Assembly (NCBI GenBank): GCA_027063545.1 | Contig: JAMORN010000191.1 | Coordinates: 1-5,237 of the forward strand | DNA length: 5,237 nucleotides | Source: a bacterium | Lineage (GTDB): Bacteria; JAMORN01 | Direction: 5' to 3' | Shown here: in pieces, positions 1-5,237 of the stretch | Layout of the letters: the number at the start of each line of letters is the position of its first letter | Position numbering within the stretch: position 1 is the first letter of the stretch | Made by a program: the position numbers and the translations under genes | The notes under the pieces: generated by a model | What the model saw: the letters and a program-made list of their open reading frames with translations, nothing else | The model's database searches: none | What the model was told of the DNA's origin: nothing

Positions 1-1
1 A

Positions 2-355
2 GAAGATTTAACTTTATATCTTTCAAAAGATTTAAATATTATTTTTGTTGATTCTAAAACTATTAGAGAATTAAATAGAGAATATAGAAATATAGATAGA
101 ACAACAGATGTATTGTCTTTTTATTATAATGATGAAGATTTAAATCTATGGGGAGAACTTTATATAAATCCTTATCAGGTGGAAAAACAGAGAAAGAGGT
201 ATAATGTATCGTTTAAAGAAGAATTATCAAGAATAATAATTCATGGGATCCTTCATCTCTTGGGATATGATCATCAAACTCCAAAAGAAAGAGATGAAAT
301 GTTTGCACTTCAGGAAAAAATATTAAATGATTTAAAAAGGAAAGGGGTAATATGA
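2..355 (+). CDS. ybeY: Endoribonuclease YbeY (rRNA maturation factor), 3' part
   Basis: This is the C-terminal part of YbeY, a zinc-dependent single-strand endoribonuclease of the cytoplasm that takes part in 16S rRNA 3'-end maturation and ribosome quality control. The reading frame is open from base 2, the left edge of the window, so roughly 30-40 N-terminal residues and the true start lie outside. About 117 codons are visible; the family is usually 140-160 residues. The TTG at 113 lies inside the conserved TDVLSF block and is not a start. Seen in order: LNREYR, TDVLSF, then the family signature HGILHLLGYDH (bases 242-274), whose three histidines (H-x3-H-x5-H) are the metal ligands. The stop TGA (353-355) overlaps the ATG of the next gene by four bases, so the two are probably translationally coupled. 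In many bacteria ybeY lies near phoH and a CorC-type gene, which agrees with this neighbourhood. Confidence 0.95.
   Translation, partial: EDLTLYLSKDLNIIFVDSKTIRELNREYRNIDRTTDVLSFYYNDEDLNLWGELYINPYQVEKQRKRYNVSFKEELSRIIIHGILHLLGYDHQTPKERDEMFALQEKILNDLKRKGVI
337..347 (+). promoter_or_regulatory. Ribosome binding site of the corC-like gene
   Basis: A purine-rich run with AAGG followed by AAAGGGG lies inside the last codons of ybeY. The AAAGG core at 341-345 is 6 nt before the ATG at 352. It supports this ATG as the real start even though it overlaps the ybeY stop. Confidence 0.6.
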
Positions 356-1644
356 TAGAGGGGCAGGTTGCTACGTTGAGTGTTGCAATATTATCATCTT
401 TAGTTTTTGTTATAGTAACCCTATTTAAATATTCTTTAGTTACAAGTTTAATAACTTTAAAGGATGAAGATTATGATGAATCTAACTTTTTCTACAGAAG
501 ATTAAAAGAGTTGAAAGAAAAATCTCAAAGCTTAAAGTCTAGTTTTTATGTATTATCTATTATTTCAAGTATAGTATCTATAATAAGTTTCTGGAAATGG
601 CTCTCCTCTACCTATGGTGATGTGGAATCTTTGTTTTTAATACTGGTTATATTTTTTATTCTTCATTTTATTTTATATGCTATTTCTATAACATATCCTA
701 TCTTAGTGTTTTCAATTGTTTATTACTTTTATCAAAGTATAGAAAAAATATTTTTTCCAATTATTTTTATTTATAAATTAATTGAAACATTTTTATTTAA
801 GCTTTTACATACTACAGATAAGTATATATATCTAACCCCAGAGGAAAGAAATATTATTTTATCATTAGATGAGAATATTGCTTTAGCCTCTAGTGAATCA
901 TCATTAGATAAAGATGAAATAAAAATGATTCATTCTATTTTTGAATTCAAAGATACTATAGTAAAAGAAATAATGGTTCCAAGAATTGATATCAAGGCTT
1001 TATCAATAGATCTCAGTTTTGATCAAGTTTTAAAAAGCTTAAAAGATATTCAACATTCAAGAATCCCTATATATCAAGATAATATAGATAATATAAAAGG
1101 AATACTATATGTAAAAGATCTAATAAAATTACTTAATGGAAATATAGAAAACAATGCCAGTTTAAATGAAATAAAATGGCAAGAAATTATAAGAGAACCA
1201 TATTTTATTCCATTAAGTAAAAAAATTGATGATTTATTAAAAGAATTTAAATTAAAAAAGATTCATATTGCTGTAGTTGTTGATGAATTCGGAGGAACTG
1301 CTGGTATTGTTACTTTAGAAGATATTCTCGAGGAAATAGTTGGTGATATAGAAGATGAATTTGATAAAGAGGAGCAAGAGGTAACAAAAATAAATCAAAA
1401 TACTTATATTGTAGAAGGAGATATACATTTAAGTGATCTTGAAGATGAAACATCAATAAAATTACATATACCTGAGGACTCTCCTTATGATACTCTCTCT
1501 GGTTTTATTTTAGAATATACAGATACTGTTCCTGAAGAAGGATTTGAATTTGAAAAAGATGGTTATAGATTCAAAATTATAAAAAGAGAAGGTCCTAAAA
1601 TACAAAAAGTTAGAATAGAAAAATTAGAAGATAATCAGGAGTAA
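352..1644 (+). CDS. CorC/HlyC-type membrane protein with CBS pair
   Basis: A 430-residue inner-membrane protein of the CNNM/CorC family, whose members are tied to Mg2+ (and Na+ or Co2+) export or homeostasis. Domain order as read: hydrophobic segments at about residues 8-35, 65-82, 92-126 and 131-152 (the DUF21 position); a linker; a CBS pair at about 200-335, opening with VKEIMVPRIDI and closing with FGGTAGIVTLEDILEEIVGDIEDEFD; and a CorC_HlyC C-terminal domain at about 345-425 (YIVEGDIHLSDLE, DTLSGFIL, GFEFEKDGYRFKII). Length and domain order are normal for the family. The N-terminal half is unusual: I cannot find the usual SGSE-like motif of the first helix or the GE-x2-PK motif after the third. 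The CBS and C-terminal parts are certain, while transport activity is only inferred. The start is supported by a good ribosome binding site, and the next gene begins 3 nt after the stop. Confidence 0.9.
   Translation: MIEGQVATLSVAILSSLVFVIVTLFKYSLVTSLITLKDEDYDESNFFYRRLKELKEKSQSLKSSFYVLSIISSIVSIISFWKWLSSTYGDVESLFLILVIFFILHFILYAISITYPILVFSIVYYFYQSIEKIFFPIIFIYKLIETFLFKLLHTTDKYIYLTPEERNIILSLDENIALASSESSLDKDEIKMIHSIFEFKDTIVKEIMVPRIDIKALSIDLSFDQVLKSLKDIQHSRIPIYQDNIDNIKGILYVKDLIKLLNGNIENNASLNEIKWQEIIREPYFIPLSKKIDDLLKEFKLKKIHIAVVVDEFGGTAGIVTLEDILEEIVGDIEDEFDKEEQEVTKINQNTYIVEGDIHLSDLEDETSIKLHIPEDSPYDTLSGFILEYTDTVPEEGFEFEKDGYRFKIIKREGPKIQKVRIEKLEDNQE
1637..1641 (+). promoter_or_regulatory. Ribosome binding site of the uxs gene
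   Basis: AGGAG lies inside the last codons of the corC-like gene, 6 nt before the ATG at 1648. It is the best Shine-Dalgarno match in the window and fixes the start of the decarboxylase gene. Confidence 0.75.
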
Positions 1645-1647
1645 TAT

Positions 1648-2601
1648 ATGGAAACAGTTGTTATTACAGGAGCTGCAGGGTTTATAGGTTCTCATTTATG
1701 TGATAGATTTTTACAAGAAGGTTTTTATGTTATTGGAATTGATAATTTAATTACTGGAAATATAGAAAATATAGAACATTTAATTGGACATGAGAGATTT
1801 AGGTTTATTAAATATGATATAACAAATTATATTCATGTTCCAGGTAATGTAGATTATATTTTACATTTTGCATCTCCTGCAAGTCCTATAGACTATCTTC
1901 AACTGCCTATACAAACTCTTAAAGTAGGAAGTATAGGGACTTATCATATTTTAGGATTAGCAAAAGAAAAAAAAGCAAGAATTCTTATAGCCTCTACCAG
2001 TGAAGTGTATGGAGATCCTTTAGAACACCCTCAAAAGGAATCTTATTGGGGAAATGTTAATCCCATAGGTCCCAGAGGTGTTTACGATGAAGCTAAGAGA
2101 TTTGCAGAAGCAATTACTATGGCATACCATAGATATCATGGAGTTGATACAAGAATTGTAAGAATCTTTAATACATATGGCCCTAGAATGAGAGTCAATG
2201 ATGGAAGGGTTGTTCCTAATTTTATAAGACAGGCTCTACTAGAAGAAGATATAACTGTATATGGAGATGGTAGTCAGACAAGAAGTTTTTGTTATGTAAG
2301 TGATTTAGTGGAAGGAATTTTTAGAACATTATTTTCTGATGAAATATATCCTATAAATCTAGGTAATCCTGATGAATGGAAAATTATAGATTTTGCTAAA
2401 AAAATAATAGAATTAACCGGGACCACATCAAAAATTGTATATAAACCTCTTCCTCAAGATGATCCTAAGGTTAGAAAGCCTGATATATCAAAAGCAAAAA
2501 GTATTTTAAATTGGGAGCCTAAAGTTTCACTTGAAGAAGGATTAAAAAAGACAATAAGGTATTTTAGAGAATATTTACAAAAACATGGTAATTTGGATTA
2601 A
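1648..2601 (+). CDS. UDP-glucuronate decarboxylase (UDP-xylose synthase), extended SDR family
   Basis: A cytoplasmic NAD-dependent enzyme of 317 residues predicted to convert UDP-glucuronate to UDP-xylose and CO2, supplying pentose units for lipopolysaccharide or exopolysaccharide. Visible features: Rossmann motif GAAGFIG at residues 8-14; Asp32 after the second strand (GIDNL), as in NAD-binding enzymes; [11 protein letters not shown] at 73-83; STSEVYGDP at 116-124; the catalytic Tyr146-x3-Lys150 pair in [21 protein letters not shown] at 172-181; and the sugar-nucleotide-binding region with [10 protein letters not shown] at 205-214. The ASPASP block and the Thr117/Ser118/Glu119 plus Tyr146 set are typical of UXS and separate it from GalE or dTDP-glucose dehydratase. 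The length matches bacterial UXS (about 310-320). It starts 3 nt after the corC-like stop and ends 6 nt before the patatin gene, so it is almost certainly co-transcribed with both. No UDP-glucose dehydrogenase or glycosyltransferase gene is in view. A UDP-glucuronate 4-epimerase or other SDR specificity is possible but less likely. Confidence 0.88.
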   Translation: METVVITGAAGFIGSHLCDRFLQEGFYVIGIDNLITGNIENIEHLIGHERFRFIKYDITNYIHVPGNVDYILHFASPASPIDYLQLPIQTLKVGSIGTYHILGLAKEKKARILIASTSEVYGDPLEHPQKESYWGNVNPIGPRGVYDEAKRFAEAITMAYHRYHGVDTRIVRIFNTYGPRMRVNDGRVVPNFIRQALLEEDITVYGDGSQTRSFCYVSDLVEGIFRTLFSDEIYPINLGNPDEWKIIDFAKKIIELTGTTSKIVYKPLPQDDPKVRKPDISKAKSILNWEPKVSLEEGLKKTIRYFREYLQKHGNLD

Positions 2602-2607
2602 GGATTT

Positions 2608-3459
2608 ATGATTTTCTTTAAAAATAAAAGACCAAAATTTGCTGTTGTTTTAGGAAGTGGGGGTGCTAAAGGTATTTCTCATATAGGAGTATTAAAAGCA
2701 TTAGAAAATAACAATATTCCTATTGACATAATTACTGGTACAAGCATAGGGGCTTTAATAGGTGCTATTTATGCATCTGGAAATTTGGAAAAATTAATAA
2801 ATTTTTTAACAGATTTTAAGAAAAAAAATTTATTGGAGTATTTAGATTTTAATATTATTCCTAAAAAAGGTTTTATAAAAGGGAAAAAAATAATACAGTT
2901 ATTATATGAATTTATTTCTCTAAAAGATTTAAAAGATTCTAATATAAAATTAGGTTTTGTTGCCACTGATTTAACTAAAGGTGAACCTTATTATTTTACA
3001 GAAGGCGATGTGATATCTGCTGTTAGAAGTAGTATATCTATACCAGGTATATTTGATCCATATCGTTATAATAATAAAATACTTGTAGATGGTGCTGTTG
3101 TAGATCCACTTCCGGTAAAATTAGCAAAAAAATTAGGCGCTGATATTATTTTAGCTGTTGACTTAAGTTATTATAATGTAGAAGCAAAACATAAAGAATT
3201 TTCAAAAAATAAAGATTATGATAGTTTAGATTTTAATATATTTGAAGTTTTGATTCTAAGTTTAGAATCTCTTGAACGACAAATAGCTCAAGAAATTATA
3301 AAAAACAATAAGATTGATTTCTTAATACGACCAGAGGTAGGACATATCCATACATTTGATTTTCATAAAGGTTCATATATGATAGAAAATGGCTACAAAA
3401 AGACTAAACCAATAATTCCATTTTTAAAAACAAAATTATTTCTAAAAAAATATATATAG
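2608..3459 (+). CDS. Patatin-like phospholipase (RssA/NTE type)
   Basis: A 283-residue serine lipid hydrolase of the patatin family, predicted to cleave acyl ester bonds of phospholipids or related lipids. The Ser-Asp dyad is complete. An oxyanion-hole glycine motif GSGGAKG lies at residues 16-22 on the first strand, the nucleophile elbow GTSIG at 44-48 with Ser46, and the DGA motif at 161-163 with Asp161, followed by PLPVKLAKKLGADIILAVDL, typical of bacterial RssA-like proteins. The length is that of the small single-domain RssA type. I see no signal peptide, no cyclic-nucleotide domain and no outer-membrane barrel, so a cytoplasmic or peripheral membrane location is likely. The ATG is preceded by AAGGA at 2600-2604 with only 3 nt spacing, shorter than usual. 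No better start is seen in the 6-nt gap to the preceding gene. The substrate cannot be told from the sequence. The gene ends 9 nt from the convergent bioC stop. Confidence 0.92.
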   Translation: MIFFKNKRPKFAVVLGSGGAKGISHIGVLKALENNNIPIDIITGTSIGALIGAIYASGNLEKLINFLTDFKKKNLLEYLDFNIIPKKGFIKGKKIIQLLYEFISLKDLKDSNIKLGFVATDLTKGEPYYFTEGDVISAVRSSISIPGIFDPYRYNNKILVDGAVVDPLPVKLAKKLGADIILAVDLSYYNVEAKHKEFSKNKDYDSLDFNIFEVLILSLESLERQIAQEIIKNNKIDFLIRPEVGHIHTFDFHKGSYMIENGYKKTKPIIPFLKTKLFLKKYI

Positions 3460-3468
3460 CTATCCCAT
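3460..3468. other. Spacer between convergent gene arrays
   Basis: Only nine bases separate the TAG of the plus-strand patatin gene from the TAG of the minus-strand bioC gene. An 8-base palindrome ATAGCTAT (3456-3463) spans the patatin stop. Runs of seven A (3444-3450) and seven T (3480-3486) lie on either side, inside the two coding regions. No GC-containing stem is present, so I do not call a terminator here. Confidence 0.6.
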
Positions 3469-4281
3469 CTACACTAAACTTTTTTTCACAATAAAATAAT
3501 AAACTTCATAATCTATTAAAATCTCATTATATTTATTCATGTATTTTTTATTTAATTGATAAAAATCTTTTAAAGTAAAACTATAACTATTTTTATTTAT
3601 GTTTATAGTTCCTAAGGACTTTTGATATTTAAAAAAATCTCTTAAGGAATTAAAGGATTGATAAATCAATTCTTTATCTGAATATATTATGTTAAAATTT
3701 GTTTCTTTTAATTTTTGTATAAGAGATTTATAATCAATGATAGTTTTTGTAATTTTATATTGAGGATTTATTTCATACATAAATTTTTTTAAAGTATAAA
3801 ATGTATTTTCTCCAAACATTGAAAATATAAGATAGCCATTAGGTTTTAGTATATTATATATGTTTTTCAAAGCTTTATCCCAGTTTAAGAACCATTGAAA
3901 TGTAGAAGCTGAATATATGATATCTATAGAATTATCCTTAAAAGAGGGTTCTTCTCCATCTATAGCTATTATATTAATATTCCAGTTATATTTTTCTCTA
4001 AATTTTTTTAGCATTTCTTTGGATATATCTGAAAAAATAATGGTATTAGTATTAGAATGTAATTTAAAAATATATTTAGAAAATTCTCCTGTTCCTGTTC
4101 CTAGTTCTAAAATAATAGAGTTATCAGAAAAAATAAGATTATTATTTACTACTATATTAAATAAGTTTTTTGCAACTTTTTGTTGAACTATTGAATAATT
4201 ATCGTAGGTTGAGGAGGCTTTGGAAAAATTTTCTATTATCTTATTTTTTAAGCTGTTGTTGGAGGAATTTATTAATTTCAT
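3469..4281 (-). CDS. bioC: Malonyl-ACP O-methyltransferase BioC
   Basis: A 270-residue SAM-dependent methyltransferase that methylates the free carboxyl of malonyl-ACP, so that the fatty-acid synthase can extend it to pimeloyl-ACP methyl ester for biotin synthesis. Visible features: the BioC-type N-terminus KIIENFSKASSTYDNYS (about residues 14-30); SAM motif I ELGTGTG at 59-65; an acidic residue after strand 2 (Asp85 in FSDIS); DGEEPSFKDNSIDIIYSAS at 108-126; and the family-typical STFQWF at 126-131, then LKPNGYLIFSMFGENT. The length is close to the usual 250-280. The ATG at 4281 is the first start after an in-frame TAG at 4293-4291 and lies 41 nt inside the bioH-like gene. No ATG, GTG or TTG occurs between it and the conserved ENFSKA block, so this start is nearly forced. 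I see no Shine-Dalgarno site, so it probably depends on translation of the upstream gene. Context with bioF and a bioH-like gene makes the assignment firm. Confidence 0.93.
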   Translation of the reverse strand: MKLINSSNNSLKNKIIENFSKASSTYDNYSIVQQKVAKNLFNIVVNNNLIFSDNSIILELGTGTGEFSKYIFKLHSNTNTIIFSDISKEMLKKFREKYNWNINIIAIDGEEPSFKDNSIDIIYSASTFQWFLNWDKALKNIYNILKPNGYLIFSMFGENTFYTLKKFMYEINPQYKITKTIIDYKSLIQKLKETNFNIIYSDKELIYQSFNSLRDFFKYQKSLGTININKNSYSFTLKDFYQLNKKYMNKYNEILIDYEVYYFIVKKSLV

Positions 4282-4852
4282 TTTTATAATCTAAAACAAA
4301 ATGGGATTTATTCTCAAAAATAAATTTTTTCTCTATAGTTTCTAAATTTTTAATATCAAAAATGATATCTTTATTAGACCCTAAAAATATAGCATCTATT
4401 TGTTTTAATTTATCATTTGGTATATTGATTGCTAATAAATACTCAAGTCCCTCTATTAAACACTCAGGAGAATATACAGAATTTTTTATTAATATTTTTA
4501 AGATTTTTAGATTATTCATATTAGGATAAACTACTTGTCGATAAAATTGTTTTAAAACCTTTTCCACATTACCTTCTTTAATATTTACTATCATATCTTT
4601 TATTAAGTTAATATTTGTATCTGTTGTGAACTTAGCTCCTGCAGATATAATTATATAAAAATTATTTTCCCCTCTAATTTTATCTAAAGCTAAAAATCCT
4701 CCTATTGACCATCCTATTATAATAGAATTTTCTATATATATACTCTTTTTTAATAAATTACACCAATCAATATATTCATATTTATATTCTATTATGTTTT
4801 TATATATATCCCCAAAAGCCCATCCGGAAATAGCCATTATTTTTTTACTCAT
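4241..4852 (-). CDS. bioH: BioH-like pimeloyl-ACP methyl ester esterase
   Basis: A 203-residue alpha/beta-hydrolase predicted to hydrolyse the methyl ester of pimeloyl-ACP, ending acyl elongation and releasing pimeloyl-ACP for BioF. Visible features: oxyanion/N-terminal motif SGWAFG at residues 9-14; nucleophile elbow GWSIGG at 47-52 with Ser49; a lid-like helical part at about 83-135; EGLEYLLAINIPNDKL at about 134-149, which resembles the BioH segment just before the acid strand; a probable catalytic Asp162 in LGSNKD; and a probable His184 in NKSHFVLDY. The protein is about 50 residues shorter than E. coli BioH (256), with most of the loss between the GW motif and the serine. That compactness recalls BioG (DUF452), so a BioG or other esterase class is an alternative. 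The role rests on the triad plus its place between bioF and bioC. The ATG overlaps the bioF stop (ATGA). A second Met at residue 6 is possible, but Met1 suits coupling to bioF. Confidence 0.75.
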   Translation of the reverse strand: MSKKIMAISGWAFGDIYKNIIEYKYEYIDWCNLLKKSIYIENSIIIGWSIGGFLALDKIRGENNFYIIISAGAKFTTDTNINLIKDMIVNIKEGNVEKVLKQFYRQVVYPNMNNLKILKILIKNSVYSPECLIEGLEYLLAINIPNDKLKQIDAIFLGSNKDIIFDIKNLETIEKKFIFENKSHFVLDYKNEINKFLQQQLKK

Positions 4853-5237
4853 AATTTATTATACATATCCTTTAAAACATTAATTACATATTTTAAATCA
4901 TTGTAGTTTAATAAATTGGTTAAAGATAATCTTATTCTAGAGGTATTAGGTGCAACTGTTGGAGGGCGAATAGCTACAGAATATATATGATTATCCAATA
5001 AATATTGAGATAATTTGATTGTTGATAGATTATCACCTAGTATTATAGGTACTATAGGACTATCTGAATCTATAGTAGTAAATCCAATTTTTTTAAATTC
5101 ATTTCTAAAAAAGCTTATCTTTTTTTTAAATTCATCTACAATATTTGAATTTTTTATAATCTCTAAAGATTTTTTTAGTCCTAAGAGTATAATTGGCGAA
5201 ATACCTGTAGTGTATATAAAACTTCTAGAATAATTTA
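4849..5237 (-). CDS. bioF: 8-amino-7-oxononanoate synthase BioF, 3' part
   Basis: The C-terminal third of BioF, the PLP-dependent alpha-oxoamine synthase that condenses a pimeloyl thioester with L-alanine to give KAPA (8-amino-7-oxononanoate), CO2 and the free carrier. About 129 codons are visible and the frame stays open to the right edge; the family is usually about 380-390 residues. My translation gives NYSRSFIYTTGISP at the window edge, matching the family block that follows the PLP lysine by about 20 residues, so that lysine should lie just outside. Then come TIDSDSPIVPIILGD and the C-terminal signature AIRPPTVAPNTSRIRLSLT (around 4925-4980), with the conserved arginines of the small domain. 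The frame ends KDMYNKL and TGA at 4851-4849, overlapping the ATG of the bioH-like gene. The C-terminal signature favours BioF over the related 2-amino-3-ketobutyrate CoA ligase, and the neighbouring bioC supports this. Confidence 0.93.
   Translation of the reverse strand, partial: NYSRSFIYTTGISPIILLGLKKSLEIIKNSNIVDEFKKKISFFRNEFKKIGFTTIDSDSPIVPIILGDNLSTIKLSQYLLDNHIYSVAIRPPTVAPNTSRIRLSLTNLLNYNDLKYVINVLKDMYNKL
4868..4873 (-). promoter_or_regulatory. Distant possible ribosome binding site of the bioH-like gene
   Basis: AAAGGA on the minus strand, inside the end of bioF, lies 15 nt before the ATG at 4852. This is farther than the usual 5-9 nt, so it is a weak site at best. The four-base overlap with the bioF stop suggests translation is mainly coupled. 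Confidence 0.25.

Noticed and set aside
113-355. An 80-residue protein starting at the TTG at 113.
   Set aside because: The TTG encodes the Leu of the conserved YbeY TDVLSF motif and the frame continues open to the window edge, so this is an internal codon of a longer gene.
716-810. Low-complexity AT-rich run inside the corC-like gene that might suggest a frameshift or junction.
   Set aside because: The frame is continuous and encodes a hydrophobic segment at the position expected for the last membrane helices of the family.
2769-2966. Minus-strand open frame of 65 codons opposite the patatin gene.
   Set aside because: It lies wholly inside a gene with an intact catalytic dyad and its translation resembles no family; long antisense frames are common in AT-rich coding DNA.
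3456-3463. Palindrome ATAGCTAT at the patatin stop, followed on the minus strand by a run of seven T: possible terminator of bioC.
   Set aside because: A four-base, nearly all-AT arm with no loop cannot form a stable hairpin, and palindromes of this size are expected by chance in such AT-rich DNA.
3917-4186. Plus-strand open frame of 89 codons opposite bioC.
   Set aside because: It is a shadow of the conserved BioC SAM-binding region and has no recognisable motifs of its own.
5015-5233. Plus-strand open frame of 72 codons near the right edge.
   Set aside because: The opposite strand carries a clear BioF C-terminal sequence over the same bases, which explains the open frame.

Overview
The window is strongly AT-rich protein-coding DNA with almost no intergenic sequence. 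Codon choice is AT-driven: Arg is mostly AGA, Ile is often ATA, and A/T is preferred at third positions. The gene content (YbeY, CorC-like CBS protein, UDP-glucuronate decarboxylase, RssA-type patatin, BioF/BioH/BioC) fits a Gram-negative bacterium with a compact, low-GC genome. My best guess is a thermophile of the Aquificota (Hydrogenothermaceae) type or a similar deep-branching lineage. That is an impression from protein style and cannot be proved from this window.

Plus strand, positions 2-3459: four genes in one tight array. The 3' part of ybeY (rRNA maturation RNase) enters from the left edge. It overlaps by 4 nt (ATGA) a corC-like gene with a membrane domain, a CBS pair and a CorC C-terminal domain. 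Three nt further on begins a UDP-glucuronate decarboxylase gene, and after another 6 nt a patatin-like phospholipase gene. The spacing implies a single transcript. The products share no single pathway but sort loosely into ribosome maturation, envelope/ion homeostasis, sugar-nucleotide supply and lipid hydrolysis.

Minus strand, positions 5237-3469: a biotin operon in the order bioF (3' part only, entering from the right edge), a bioH-like esterase gene, and bioC. The genes overlap by 4 nt and 41 nt. Together they cover the pimeloyl stage: BioC methylates malonyl-ACP so that it can be extended as a disguised fatty acid, a BioH-type esterase removes the methyl group from pimeloyl-ACP methyl ester, and BioF condenses the pimeloyl group with alanine to give KAPA.

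The two arrays converge at about 3460-3468 with only 9 nt between stop codons and no convincing intrinsic terminator. No RNA genes, mobile elements, CRISPR arrays or large repeats were seen, and no stretch over 300 bases lacks a gene. I found no strong sign of a previously undescribed system. The points most worth a second look are the unusually compact BioH-like esterase and the CorC-like protein whose membrane domain has lost the acidic residues typical of its family.
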